From Whalleya microplaca (Eukaryota; Ascomycota; Sordariomycetes; Xylariales; Xylariaceae), in NCBI GenBank assembly GCA_022497155.1, contig MU385731.1, forward strand, positions 496,001-560,000: a stretch of DNA of 64,000 nucleotides. The letters are read 5' to 3'. The notes under the pieces were generated by a model. It was not told the origin of the DNA. It did no database searches and was given only the letters and a program-made list of their open reading frames with translations. Positions 1-12,459 of this stretch are shown here, piece after piece (within the stretch, counting starts at the first letter, position 1; the number at the start of each line of letters is the position of its first letter). A program made the position numbers and the translations under genes.

Positions 1-2
1 AC

Positions 3-38
3 AAGAAGCCTGCTGCTAATGGCAAGAAGGCGAATTGA
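3..38 (+). CDS. 3' end of a gene cut by the window edge
   Basis: Eleven codons, rich in lysine, alanine and asparagine, run to a TGA at 36-38. They look like the basic C-terminal tail of a protein that begins left of the window. The stretch is too short to name a family; a histone-, ribosomal- or RNA-binding-type tail are all possible. It is listed only because the lysine-rich composition and the stop suggest a gene end. Confidence 0.35.
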   Translation, partial: KKPAANGKKAN

Positions 39-243
39 GAGCGATGAATGCTACTACACGGGGAATATACAGAATCTCGGGATGGTGCCCGGGATGTATA
101 GTCCTAAGAAAGACAGACCTCGAGGAGGTCAATTATATACGGCATGATCCGATAGCGGGAACCTAATTAGAGGGGCGAAAAAGATATCCTCCCCGTTCAA
201 ACCTACATACAGACGACGACACCTAGATGGATCATGAATCCCA

Positions 244-281
<38 letters not shown>

Positions 282-1783
282 CCTTGTTTTACGAGCCAGC
301 CTGGCAGCGGGCTAGCTGCTGGTTGGCAGGTAGTAACGAGGAAATTTTATGACGGCCGGAAGACACAGACAAGCGATTATTCACACTTTTTAATGACACG
401 TTTTATTTCAAACCTCACACACGTCATTCAATCTAGTTTTGGCGTTATGAGTGGGAGAGAGTATGTATGTAGCCAGCAGCTAGCTAGCTACCAACAAGGG
501 TATATGCATACATACTATGCGTGTGCTCTCTCTCTCTCTCTCTTTTTGGCGATGGAATTTTTGTTTGGGCTTGTTTGAGAAGATACCACTTTAGCTAGCT
601 AACCTACATAACACCTGCATGAGATGCCACGCTGAGTAATGCGAAGATAATTGTCTTCGCTAAAGTTGCCAAGAGCTCGCCGCAGACGCTTTGGGCTCGA
701 GAGGCTTGAGATGTACGTATGTGTCCGCGTGGCTGCGATTTTGCTTCTTACCTGGTACTTGTTCTGGCTTTTGAGAGAGAAGACACGTAAACGTGAGTGA
801 AGGATGTCGTGATCAGCATGGAATAGACCGTGAGCGAGACGCGATTTCTTCTCGCCAGAAAGTGTGTACAATTTCCTATTCTGTTGACAAGGGACTCGTC
901 AAAATCAGAGCCTAGGAGCAGAATAGAAGTGACGACTAAATCAGACAAAGGTTGTGATTTCCAAGTATCTCAATTCAAATACACCTAGATAGGGGCAAAA
1001 ATACAGATGAAGATTCCTAGTCCGAGCCCAATAAACGCACCTAAGATAGACCCAATATCCAAACTCTTCGAACCCTCCAGATCAAAAGGGAAGTAAAGTA
1101 ATAAAATACACTGAGTAGAAGGACAAAGTATCGATGCTCTCAACCAGGACCTCACGTAACCAAGTGTTTCCCTACCACCATATCCCAAGAGTTGTCTTTT
1201 ATTTGCTCCGTACAGTGGTCCTCAGCCCAATTGTCGATGATATAGCAGCTGGAGGGTTATATAAGTGGTTAAGTGTGATTGGCTTGGTTACAGGCCTCCG
1301 AGCAGATAGTTTTTCATTGATTGTTTGCTTGCTTGCTGGTGTTGTTACAGCCCATCAGGGTCATCCGATCTTTCGTTCCTTGGCGCGGTCTCCTCTCCAG
1401 TCCTCGCTGTTATCGCTTCGAACGGCACACAGTTGTTTAGGGGCAGACAGACAGACAGATAGATAGAGGCACCGAAGGGCGCCTAAAATCGTAGCCATGT
1501 CTCAGCCTCCACAACAATCAATGAAGAAAATTCAATGAGTCTCGATCGCAGCAACGCTTGCTTCCATTTCCGTCATAATCCATGAATCCATAATTGGTCA
1601 TTCAGGAACGTTGTGTTCCTGTCTCTGAAGACCGGTCAGGTTATCGCGCCTTTTCTTTTTCTTGCTTTTTTATATAAAAAAGCCGTGCCCGCGACACACT
1701 AGCATTCTCAAACCGAACCTGAACTGTCGCACCTCGTCATCGCATCACCAACACTCTCTGTGTCGATGAAGTGACTGAATCGA
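39..1783. other. Intergenic region with microsatellites
   Basis: No convincing gene is seen. The stretch holds a (CA)n run at about 247-280, overlapping GCTAGCTA repeats near 480-492, a (TC)n run near 527-543 and an (AGAC)n/(AGAT)n run near 1443-1466. Open frames here encode low-complexity peptides of these repeats or lack ATG starts. It lies between the end of an unknown + gene and the 3' end of the bZIP gene on the other strand. Confidence 0.6.
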
Positions 1784-2905
1784 TCATAATAGCTCGTCAC
1801 TGCCACTCGCAACACTCTCTACTATGGCTTGGAGTACAGCACGTTCCTCGAACACAGGGCCCTGCCCATCACACTTCGCTTGTGACTTAAGCCGCTCGCT
1901 CACATCACCCACATCAACCAAGCCTTTCTTGAAAAGCTCGTGGTTGATGATATAATCCCACGTAGCACCTGCAGCTAGCAGGCGTTGGCCACCTGATTCT
2001 ACTATGCGATGACTCGGAGTCTTGTTGGTATGGTTCTGGAGAAGTTCCGAATAGAAATCAGTGGGGTTGAACTGCAGGGGACCGGTGGTAGTCAGAATGC
2101 CACCCGGAGGCGAGGCAGAACCATTTCGAGCCTGTATACTAGATGTGGCACGCAAGATCTCGTTCTCGGTGCTCATCTTTTGTAGGTCACGTTTGAGTTT
2201 CTCGTTCTCGCTGGCTGTCTGATGTTGTGCTGCTTCTAGCGTAGCTAGCTTTGCTTCAAGATCTTTAACATGACGCTCCTTGCGTTCCCGGAAAGCACGT
2301 TGACTAGAAATCCGCAACGCTGTCAGTAGGGTGTTGGCAGTCTACTATTCGCTCACGGCAGTTGATATTATCCCTTCAACTAGAATTGACAGGAAACAGA
2401 TATGTTCACTCACGCAGCCCGGTTTTGCGCTTTCCGGCGAGATTGAGCAGGTGTCAGTTCATCCTCTTCAGAATTAGACCCTGTCTGTCTGCCTCCATCG
2501 GGGTCCGGTTTGGCCAGAGGTAGAATGTCGGCTTGGTTATTCTTGGTACCGTTCACCGGGGATTGATTCTGTCCATTCTGGCCATGCATCGGATGTGCTG
2601 GCGGAGTGGGCGGTCCCGGAGGTCCTGCGAAAGCCTGAGTTTGGTTGTTGAACTGGGCATATTCAAAGTTCTGTTGGAAATGATCATTATGCTGGAAGCC
2701 GTCGTAGACCTCCTAAACAAGTCATAAAGAACATCAGTACTCAAACTCTACACGAAGCAAAGCAAACATGCGGGAAACGAACATGGGGAGAGTGGTTATT
2801 GAACTCATCGGAGGTGGCCGAGTTCGAATGGGACGGCGTTAGGGGAGGGATCCCGATGAACTGGTAGGGCTGAGCTCCACTATAGAATGTATGGGAAAAG
2901 TCCAT
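1784..2905 (-). CDS. AP-1/Yap1-like bZIP transcription factor
   Basis: Three exons: 2905-2783, 2712-2414 and 2303-1784, 313 aa. The N-terminus has the FYS..QPYQFIG..PLTPSHSNSA segment typical of fungal Yap/Pap1-group factors. The basic region (about residues 130-150) contains RRKAQNRAAQRAFRERKER, followed by a leucine-zipper coiled coil. The second intron falls inside the basic region between RAA and QRAFR. The C-terminal part (FYSELL... WDYI..HELF....VD...V...LK..AKCDGQGP) matches the Pap1-type C-terminal domain, where cysteines sense oxidants in Yap1. Only one cysteine is seen there and no n-CRD, so redox control of nuclear export may be reduced or absent. Expected role: nuclear regulator of oxidative or drug stress. 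It is shorter than classical Yap1 and probably a paralogous branch; the exact orthologue is not assigned. Confidence 0.88.
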
Positions 2906-5900
2906 GGTTGGCTTGTTTTGTGTAGACCGGATCGTGACGGGATTCACTATGTAGGTGGCGCGCAAAGACTGTGAGCAGTGTTGACTGAGAGAAAGAGGAG
3001 GCTCGCACGTCGGTAGAGGCGGGTCGATGGCGCTATTCTAGCAAGTGGCAAGCTGAGGACCAGTGGAGGCGGAGAAAACCCAGGAAGTGCGGTATGTCCG
3101 TCTAGCTGGGATTATCAAGAGCTCAGAGACCTGTTGTCCTAGGTTAGTCGCCCGGGTAGGTAGCGCAAGCAGCACAGCAGATTCAAGAGACGGCAGTATG
3201 CTTGTTCCTGGCCTCAAACAACTTTGCGCAATAAAAGCTCTTGTTATACTTTCGTGTGCCGTCACTTTTAAGCTTCAGTTGCAAGTCGTTGATGGGATAA
3301 GAAAGATGGGGGTGGGGGTATCTTTAATTATTGGGGACGTTGGAGGCTTTTTGGCCTCCGTGCTAGGAGGAGGATGCGTCTTACTAATTCAGGTAATGTG
3401 GACAGGTACGATGTACTGGGGCCTCTTCTCTGCAGTTCAATGGCAAATAGAAGCTACCCTATGGCCATCTCCGCAAGCGGGAACTGGGGCATCAGAGTAC
3501 CATCCCTGTTACAGGGTACGCGGCATATCCCACACTACTTACATCTCGAAAACGAAAAGGGTGAACGACTAGAAACTTCCTCACACGCCCTGCGACCTAA
3601 AACCTGCTTGGAGGGGACACAATTGCACTTTGGGCAGTTTCCAGACCTCACCCATCATCAAGGTCTTGAGGATCTGCACTTTTGGCCCAGCTTTTTTATG
3701 GGGTTTCATACTGAAAGTGAGCTGAGCCCTTCACCAATCTGGTAATGTGTTCGAAGCCACGCTATAGGTCAACCGTCTAGTTGGTATGAACCAGCAGCGT
3801 GGCCACTCCCTCCCAATGACGACGTTGGGGAATGGAATCGGGTTCGCTAGCCGATCCTCTGTTGAAACAAAGGTAATAATTCTGGTAGACTCCGCATCTT
3901 GTGAGGTATTGCCTGGCTCTGGCGAGGGGCACTCCGACCAGGCCAGAACTGAAGATCAAGACTCGGGCTAATGCACGCTATGGCTGCACCGATCAGGGTT
4001 CAGAGGACCATCCAACGGCAAGAGGGACTGGCCTGCGATATCGTACTGCCATCAGGTGTTGCTAACGGCCAATCATTGGCACGATGTCAAATTCGGCGCC
4101 TACCTATTATCAGATAGCTTTGGGGCTCACAAGTGCCACATTATACAGACTGCTGTAGCACGATGATGATGATGATGTCTCCCAGATACGTTCTCTTCAA
4201 TTTTTCCAAGCTAGTGTCTGCCTCACAAAAAGAGCAGGACGTAATCCCTAAGCTTCGGGTAGTCAAACGGTGAAATCCTTTTAGTCTCCAGCGCTCACCC
4301 CAATACGTCAGTGTCACAGATCTGACCCCTAGTCAACAGGCACGGTGGAGAGAAGCTGCAGAACTTTGACACCGTTGCTCTAGACGTCAACCCCTCCAGC
4401 TAGGTGGTGTTCGGAGGTGGCTCGTGAGACTCTGAGGCCACGTTCCTTGCCGCGAGGTAGCTTACCATCGGCGTCGGTACGTACTTGCAAGGGGACTCCT
4501 TGGAGCGGTTTGAAGTTGGTTAAGTCCGAGGATGCCCGCAACCAATGTTCAGTCAGTTCCTGCTCTCGTAAGCGGCGTAGCATCAAAGCCACCTCACAAG
4601 AAGACTGATGGGCTTGCAGTGCATGTGTTATACCAACCAGTGCAACGATTCGGGTGGTCCAGAAGTCCCGACTTCACATTACGCGTCCTATGTCAGGCCA
4701 GGTGACAATACCTCATCAACTTGGTGTGCACGCAAGCATCACGTGCACCTCCACACCAGATACATCTATCTGGACCGTTCTACTTCGCGTTCGGCGGCCG
4801 CAGTAGCCCTGCTCACGATATGCTTGTGGGCGCATGGGAACTGAAGCATGGCACGATCTGTCACCAATTTCGAAGCAACATTGCTCTTGCGAGGTTCTGG
4901 AACCCTAGGGCGAGTCGCTTCTTTCAGACGTAATGCTGGACAGTGAAGCAGCGATGCTCCCTCTCGTAGACCAATCAGGCAGTGTGTCGATCGTTGGAGC
5001 AGTTCGGGTTGCCTTGAGCTGACTGCCGTGAGCTGATCGCTGATTACCGAGGCGAATATTTATAGAACGGCTGACAAAGGAACCTGCAGTTGCAGCGGAG
5101 CATTTCCACGGACTCGCCACAGGTCGAGGATGACGATGAACAATATTTGGTGTGTTGATAACACTCTATCAACGTCAAACCATTCTCCAACATTATAGTC
5201 ACCGGCAGCTGCGCCAAGATCGGCGAGTCCATCTATCAACTCTGGACCTCGTTCGGTGCGGTGCTCCTACATCGCAGGCGCGCGAAGAACAATGTAGATG
5301 AGAGCCGTATTGACATAATGCAAACCAGTAGGGCTACTAGCCCCTAGGCCATGGTTGCTGGATTTGGTGGGCAACAAAAATTGTTGAATTGTTGAATTAT
5401 TGATGTCTTGTTACAATAGTGGCGACAGGGGCGACAGGGGCGACAGGGGCGACAGCGACAGATACCGAGAGTTCGACAGAGGTAGCTCCAGATCTGACTT
5501 CGGATACATCGAGCCTGAATGCGTTTCTTTACCTAGCGGTATATGCTGTCAAGGTTTTGTCTAGTAGCTAGACAAGTAGGAAGGATGTATTTGCCTCCGG
5601 TCTTGATGGAATAGGGGGTTTATCTCAAGGTCGAAGGGCAAAACAATACCTGAATGCAGTGCCTACCAACACGTATCAAAGCAATAACATCCGAACACTG
5701 CAAAACCTACCTGGGACGACAAACTTTCAAAACAACCATCATGAAAGTGGGCATATGGTATTCACTGGCGACTATCTGTTAACTATCGGGTATATTAGAA
5801 ACAGGCAATTCCGAGGAACGCGACAGGTCGGACTCGAATCCGGTTGTATCGAAGCTATAAGTTTTCAAGACTTAGTGATGGAATTTCTCCAGCTACGATG

Positions 5901-6512
5901 CAGAGGGAATGTTAGTGTTCAAGACGTCGCTCATTTGCATACTCTAATATGCATTTGAAGAGGAAGAAGGGACCTCAAGGATTCTATTCTGAACTTGTCG
6001 CTTGTACTTCGGATCAACGAGGATGTGATGGTAGCTATAGGGAGCGATAGGGAAACGATAGAGAGATAAAAGAGTCAATACTTAGAACGTGGGACGAAGA
6101 ACTTGGGATGATTTAGGTTGATCCTGCCTGACGCATCGTTCAGCAGGTGCTTGCTGTCCCTTCCGTCCCCTCAGTTGTACCTACCTGGCCTACCTATTTA
6201 TACGCGAATACTGAAAGAACATTGAAGGCAGGAGCGCCTTGGAATTAACATTCATGGTTGCCACCTATACCGCTGCATCTTGTCGCAGTAACAACCTCCT
6301 CCATATCTATCTCTCTTTCCACTACGGGAGAGCTCAGCAACCATCCATCATACATACTACAAAGGAAATACGTAGAGATAATTGCATCACTCCGACCGTC
6401 CCACTATACATATAGGGACATCAGTTCAGCCTTCCTCCATCCTCTTCAACATTCATCGTCATAGTTTCATCCTGTCACCTTCGTCTTCTGGTGTTTGTCG
6501 AGGTCAGGCACT
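2906..6512. other. 3.6-kb divergent intergenic region, no gene seen
   Basis: This separates the start of the bZIP gene (-) from the start of the 497-aa gene (+), so it holds both promoters. Open frames up to 169 codons occur, such as one at 3063-3572, but they lack family features, coding-like composition or consistent splice structure. A short (GAT)n run lies at about 4162-4176, a TTGTTGAAT repeat at about 5380-5400 and a 9-bp tandem repeat at 5421-5455. No transposon ends or terminal repeats were recognised. Confidence 0.5.
5421..5455. repeat. Tandem repeat, about 4 copies of a 9-bp GGCGACAGG unit
   Basis: Four near-perfect head-to-tail copies of a GGCGACAGG unit run from 5421, ending in a partial copy and then GACAGATA. 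The unit length is a multiple of three but there is no supporting gene, so it reads as a minisatellite in the divergent promoter region. Confidence 0.85.
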
Positions 6513-8006
6513 ATGGATTCCGCGCCGGCAACACCGCAGCAACCTGCCCAGCAACCTGCCCAGCAGCAATACACCACTGTGGGATCTATCTGGAACCCAC
6601 AGTCACAACCCTTACAGCCTCCCACGCGCCGCGGCCGTACTATCAAGTCCTTCCTTCCCCCCTACAAGAATGAATCACCTATCGCACCCCAGCAGTATTC
6701 ACCTCTACAGCAAAATTTCGATCGTGCTATCAGCCCTGCCAGTAGCGGCCCTATGGCCGACTCAGAGAAGAGAATGATCCAGCTCAGGAGCATGCCTCAC
6801 CCCGTCATCCCGCTTGTACCCTCGCCCGTCGCCAAGGCGTCCGGTATTTCTGACAAACACCATGCAAACATTCAACAACAACCCGATAGTGACGAGGATG
6901 ATGTCGTGGATGACGAAGCTGACACCAGCCTCATCCAGATGTCTACGAAGAGTTTGACAAATCTGGCATCCTACCCAAACCCCAAGCAAAGGTCTGCACA
7001 GAAAATACTTTCCAGAGCCAGACAGCTGCCCCCTCCTGTTCACCACCTGGACGCCTTGAAGGGCCAGAGAAATCCCATCTCAAGTCTGCGAAACGCTCGT
7101 TCTGACCCCGCTATTATGACGGGCCTGCTCCAGTCAGATAGAACCGATGAGTACGGCAATGATCTCAGCCAATCTTTTAGATATGGTGGCCAGAGTCATT
7201 GGGCTTCTACAGCCAGGGAATCATCCAGTTACGATACCCTCTATTCCAAAGGACCAGGGGCGCCCCAGCCCTTGACTGCAGGACCACCCGGCCAGCGCCA
7301 GTATAGACCTTCTGCTTTTGACCCAACCGCAAATACTTTACAGAGCGGTGTCCAGCGGCCGCGCGAGTTCGACGACGATATGTTTGTTCCGAATCCTTAC
7401 AATCCCTTCGGGCACTCCCGACGACCCCAGCAACCAATAAGCCGACAGACGAGCCCATCTTTCAAAAGCGAGGGGCTTCCTTCTGTTCACGCTCCACCCA
7501 GTCGGGACAAGAATAGGGACAAGGCAAGTAAAGTGTTTGACACAATCACGGCTGAGGAAGCACTCCCATTCTACCCTGCCGGTCTCCCCTCAGACTTTAA
7601 TCATCATACCACCACACTTTCCGAGAACTGGGAAGACGATCATCCTCTATACGACCAGTATTGGAACGAAAGCAAACATCATGTACAGGCAATTCGAAAT
7701 GCCCGGGTCGAGAGCGACTTCTATGCTGGAAACGACAGGATCAATAAGACCTTTACGCAGGCCATTCAGGATAAGAACTGCCGCAACGTCGCTCGCGCTG
7801 TCGGATCCATGTATCAGGAACCCATGAGAAACCAGGGCAAGGTTGTCAATCGCAAACTCGCCATCGAAGAGGCTAATGCGATTCCCACCAGCGACCATGC
7901 AAAGCCTCTCCTGAGCTTGATGTACCAGGCTCTAATCACTCATCCTGAATTCTCGCCATACACAAAACTCCCGACATACGACGAACAATACAACCCACTG
8001 CAATAG
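6513..8006 (+). CDS. Conserved-looking fungal protein of unknown function, 497 aa
   Basis: A single exon opens at the first ATG (6513) after a pyrimidine-rich leader and ends at TAG 8004-8006. The N-terminal two thirds is low complexity and probably disordered: QQPAQQPAQQ near residues 5-20, an acidic DSDEDDVVDDEAD patch near 125-140, then Ser/Pro/Gln-rich sequence. The C-terminal third is more ordered, with ITAEEALPFYPAGLPSDF, ENWEDDHPLYDQYWNES and a helical segment up to SLMYQALITHPEFSPY. No known domain is recognised and no signal peptide or membrane segment is seen. The even codon use and long frame make it a real gene. A scaffold or regulatory protein is a guess only. Confidence 0.85.
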   Translation: MDSAPATPQQPAQQPAQQQYTTVGSIWNPQSQPLQPPTRRGRTIKSFLPPYKNESPIAPQQYSPLQQNFDRAISPASSGPMADSEKRMIQLRSMPHPVIPLVPSPVAKASGISDKHHANIQQQPDSDEDDVVDDEADTSLIQMSTKSLTNLASYPNPKQRSAQKILSRARQLPPPVHHLDALKGQRNPISSLRNARSDPAIMTGLLQSDRTDEYGNDLSQSFRYGGQSHWASTARESSSYDTLYSKGPGAPQPLTAGPPGQRQYRPSAFDPTANTLQSGVQRPREFDDDMFVPNPYNPFGHSRRPQQPISRQTSPSFKSEGLPSVHAPPSRDKNRDKASKVFDTITAEEALPFYPAGLPSDFNHHTTTLSENWEDDHPLYDQYWNESKHHVQAIRNARVESDFYAGNDRINKTFTQAIQDKNCRNVARAVGSMYQEPMRNQGKVVNRKLAIEEANAIPTSDHAKPLLSLMYQALITHPEFSPYTKLPTYDEQYNPLQ

Positions 8007-9683
8007 TGGTAGTAAGCTAATGTTTACAACAGTGTCAGAAGGATACCTTAGGATACAACGTGTCTAGATTATTTGTAAAAATAGCTACTGTCCAACCCTG
8101 CTTGCCATTTGCTTGTCTTTGCATTATCGCAGTTCTTCAACGTCAAGATGATGGTTAGTTAATGCAGCTACAATCGTGGCAAAGTTGGGACCCGAAGTAA
8201 ATAGCGTTGTCAATATATGTGTTTTCGCTTGAATCTCTCGTATCAGACCTTATCGTGAAATGGTATTATGCCAAAGACTCTGGAACTTTTATGTATTGAA
8301 AATTTCAGTCACATGAAAATGGGAAACAATCTGGTAAGAAACCTGTTTCACGAATTTTGCTCCTGGGCTAGACAATCATCTGTAGTTTGCGGTACCCAAG
8401 TAAGACAATTGATGTTGTACTCACAGTCTACCTACCTACAAGTCTAAGGGCTCAACTACCTAGTATATAGAGCCATCTAGTAATATCCATATTATAATAT
8501 GGTAAAGAGGACAGAAATATTTCCGATTCCTAATAACATTATTAGTATTTTCCTTGATGGCCCCTTCGTTGCGGTTTAGAGTTCAAGGGGCCAGGGAGCG
8601 GAGAATAGGGGCTGAAAAGTTTATAACAAGAGAAATTCTATAGGAAAAGTACCACACAGAACTCTACCCTAGAGATATCAATAACGTATTTTAAGCTTCA
8701 TGGATTCTCTTCACTAACTCCACAGCTACTATCGGTTTCTATGACAAAGGAGAAAGTAATTCGTGTTAAGTAGTCTGGTGGCATCACGAGCTTCGGGATA
8801 TGTTTCAAATTATCGACATCATTGTCGGATTTGATCAACACAGCATTGTCGTCTCATCCCGAATCTCGAACCAATGGTTCCAGGCTACATATTCTATTAT
8901 TCGGTTTAAGTAGTAGATAGGTAGGTGATATTCATGTTTTTTTTACATGCTCGTGATCTATCTGGGTTGGGATGCAGTCGAGCTCCGTGAAAGTCTCTAT
9001 ATATAGGATCGAAAGTCTTCCAACTGAATATCTTCAACTCGTATCGCACATCGTTTTCTGCTGGTTTTATTCATTGTTATAAATATATTTGTGGCCAAAG
9101 CAGAGATGGTCTCAAACATCTCCTTGTTAGAGACTAGGTGCGTTCTTCATATTGAGTGTAGGGATAGAACAGTTTGGAGATAATTTCGTCTATGCGATTG
9201 TCATCACCTGTGGTTTCGATGATAGATATTGGCCGCATTGTCTCTGCACTGCCGTTGCTCAGAGGATCGGGTTGCCTTTCCTGTGGTTAATTGTTCTTAA
9301 TTAGCCACCTTTTGTTTGGCGAACTTCCATATATCTACATAGCAGTACCCGCAATTAGCTATACCAGCTCTCAACCAGATCTATTGACGACGATACCTAG
9401 GAGCACACAAGATGGCCTTGAGCGTAGCAGATCAGAAAAGACGTTCGGCCATGTGAGCGTCTACAAGTGGTCACAAGCAGGGCAATGTAGCAGGGTGTAG
9501 CAAGGGGTACGTACCTTGATGTTAGAATCAGGCAGTTCACCCCTCGAATCACTCACTTTTTTTTTCTATTTTTTTTTTCTATAATTATTATTATCGTTGC
9601 TACTCTACTTATCGCTGGGATCTCCGCTTCGCATTAAAGATTATTTGTTGATGATTGATCCTTGTCTTGCCAAAAACAGCAGC
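8007..9683. other. Intergenic region, AT-rich, no gene seen
   Basis: Between the 3' end of the 497-aa gene and the 3' end of the cysteine-motif gene. It is AT-rich with T-runs near 8937-8946 and 9556-9583. Frames are short and lack ATG or family signal. It probably contains the two convergent 3' UTRs. Confidence 0.5.
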
Positions 9684-10559
9684 TCACTGTCCACAGGGAC
9701 ATATATTTGCCTGGTCTGAAGGCGCTGGCGTATATACCCAAGCGGGTCCCTTGTCTTCGTTCACGGGAACATGGCGTCGAACGATACAACCGTACACCAC
9801 ACCAGGAATCTTGACCAAACCCTGACCGCAGCAATCCCACTGGAAGCCAGCTGGCCATGCTTGACGGTACGCCGGGGTATTCTGAGGCATCGGGTCTCCA
9901 ATGCAAGCCCATATAGGTGCCCAAGGGTTGAGCTGCGGCTTTCCTACCAGGATCTTTTGTCAACTCTCGTGTTCCGGTAATGATTAAAAGGGGTGGGTAG
10001 TTAGTAAGAACTATAGAGGCTTACCGACATGGTAATGGCACGCGTCACGACGATTGCCGTGCATAGAGTATCTCTGGTGGCAATTTCTACAAATGCTGCA
10101 TCCGGCCTTGTTCTTGGTCTTCGTGATCTTTTTCCTGTCGGGTGTGCCTCGCACGATGGTTGTGCTGGTGGCTGGCGCGGCGGCCGCGGCGGTGGGAGGA
10201 CAGATATGAGAAGGCGGAATGGTAGTGGCCTTGGCGGTGATGGGAGGACAGATCTGAGGTAGAGCGATAGTAGTGGGAGGGCAGATCTGCGGTGGACTGA
10301 TATCTGAAACTGGCGAAAGGCAAGGCGTTGGAAGATACCATTCAGCTGCCAGGGCAGGATTTATGGCTGTGATAGCGCTTCCGGGCCGGCTTCGTGTGCT
10401 CTGGTGGGCTTCAGCATACTGTTCACGAATGCTCAAATATTGCGTAAATTTTGACTGATTAATGATGTCGCCGTCGCATAATCCGAGAACGACATCTATT
10501 AGGTCGTTACGGGTCATGCTGTTGACGCCTTTGGTGATTCTATCCATGATGATGTCCAT
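9684..10559 (-). CDS. Putative zinc-binding (Cys/His motif) fungal protein
   Basis: Two exons are inferred: 10559-10025 and 9943-9684, 264 aa, with a GTAAGC donor and TAG acceptor; the join restores one frame. The start could also be ATG 10547 or 10517. The middle is Pro/Thr/Ala-rich with a repeated QICPP/HICPP motif (three copies, about residues 92-130). The C-terminal part has a CSICRNCHQRY...R.DACHYHVGK motif continuing across the intron into a W..G..WDCCG......GC...RH motif. That order (C-x2-C, R..AC.YH.G, then F.WDCCG and GC...H) recalls a small Cys/His module seen in many uncharacterised fungal proteins, normally 'CxxC...CrYHPGe...f.WsCCg...GC..g.H'. Metal binding is inferred from residue spacing; function is unknown. 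No operon-like context. Confidence 0.7.
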
Positions 10560-12459
10560 GATGATGCTCGGGAAAAGGCAGAATATCTGCCTCAGTTGCC
10601 AAAAAAGTGACGATAGCTTATAATTATAACACCTTACACCCAATATTATTCAAGGAGAAATGATCGAGTGACCATCTGTTTGCTCTATCTCAATTATGGA
10701 GCTGGTACATCTCGTAGCTACCTCTTCATTGAAACTTTTTATAATCTGCAACTCACCGATACAATCGGAAGGCATGACTGACACGGAAATATTGGGTTGT
10801 TCATAACCAGCATAATCGTTAGTTAAGAGCAGCGTTCCAAGGCAGTCAAAAGCTACCAGAGAAAGGTAGTCATTGCTGGACATGAGAAACCTCCAATCTA
10901 AAGATATAACAAGGTGTTACAACATAGCTTAGAGTTTGACTTTAGGGGGGAATATAGACACGATCTTAAATGTGTTGATGACATTCTAGAACCAGTTGAC
11001 GACCAGAAACACCACCTCGGCCCCAAGTCAATGGTAGTGGTTGGCTTTAATGAACCTAGTTTAATGATAGCTCTTGATAATTTGGTACTATTTCTATTAT
11101 TGATGCCATCTGCCGTGCCATTTACTAGCAGTTGTGAAAACGCATAGGGAAATTAAACCTGTCAAGATTGCGTGCCTGGACTACGTCAGGTGGTATAGTA
11201 GTTCTATGAATAGACATATATCGATACCACCGTCCTAGTTGTTCTCGGATTACTTCGTCGTCGGTCTGGTCAATAGCCATCTCGTCTTCCGACCAAGTAA
11301 TAATTTCACGATCACGCCAGACGTTTCGTTTTTAACCAACATAACCGAGATAAGAAAGGCGAAGCAATCGATTCTAACGGATGTTCTCTTGAGGGATGGG
11401 TCGGGTCTGGTAATAAATATGTAATTTGAACTGACTAGACGTCCCATCTAGTGTTTTATTAGAGATGAAATAGAGATGTGCGGCCTTATAGCACAATCTT
11501 AGCTCATGAGACGATATGACTTGAGATATAAACCCCCCTATCTGCTGGGGCATGGAACCCACTATGTTAACCACTACCCCGGGAGCAGGCTTGATATCAT
11601 ATTTACTTATAAGTCACAGGCGAAGGACGAAGTAGACAGGTAAGTGATTCATGGATAAAAACTGGGAATTGGATTCCGAAGATGAAGCTTTCTTCTACAC
11701 CTATCATATGCTGCTACCTTGCAAAAACGGCAAGCAACAGCACGCTTGGCATTCTCTCTCCTCTCCTATCTGCATGTTTCTCCGCCATATTTTGTGTGAC
11801 CTATCCCCTGCTTCATTTTTTTCTTTATACGTCGAGACGCGGTCGGTCCAAGAAACAAAACAAGATTGATTGATACACGTGCTCTTCCCCTTTCCCTCGT
11901 TCTCCTACCATTTCGATTCCATAACCTGCGATGGCTGCGCCTGCAACTGTGGGATATCCGGAAAGCAGTGGGAGAGAAAACAAAGAAAAAAAAATCCTAA
12001 CATTTGCGTTGTAAAAAAAGACACGAGACAAGAAGATATGCGGGGGTGCATGGTAATATGATCAGAGTGATCCATAAGTCTCCATTACGTGCCAGCAGTC
12101 GCGTGACAAATGGAATCTGAATGTAAAGAGGCGTCTTCGACAGACATGAACCATTACTGCGTGCCCAGGTATTGAATACGGGTTCCTCCATGAGGCCAAG
12201 CTCGTAAAAGATGCTGTCGATTGAGAGTTGGAAGAAAACTTTTGCAATCCGAGTCGAAATTTGACATTCGTAAAGCCTTTGCCCCTTTTTTCTTCGTCGT
12301 CTGAGAGAATACAAGAGTCATAATGCACATAGTACATAGAAAAACAGAGCAATCAGGGGGTATGCTGTGGTGATCGAAGAACACCGGGTAAAAAAGTCGC
12401 TAGACACGCGAGTGAAGTCTTATTCACCGGAAAGAGGTTAAGTTGATACTTTTGCTCGC
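10560..12459. other. Intergenic region; weak ORFs only
   Basis: An ATG-started 77-codon frame on the minus strand (10883-10650) contains a GTGAGT-like donor and could be an upstream exon or a small protein, but no partner exon is convincing. Frames at 10914-11147 (+) and 11250-11447 (-) show no family features. Pyrimidine-rich DNA near 11740-11900 resembles UTR. Nothing else is supported. Confidence 0.4.

Noticed and set aside
3063..3572. 169-codon plus-strand frame upstream of the bZIP gene
   Set aside because: No family features and composition like its surroundings. It overlaps other frames of similar length; likely a chance ORF.
5815..5900. Minus-strand tRNA-Ser-like sequence: a 5-bp stem with loop CTTGAAA and a TTCGAGT T-loop-like word
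   Set aside because: No D-arm, the T-stem has a mismatch, and the acceptor strands do not pair at the right distance. Probably chance or a very decayed copy.
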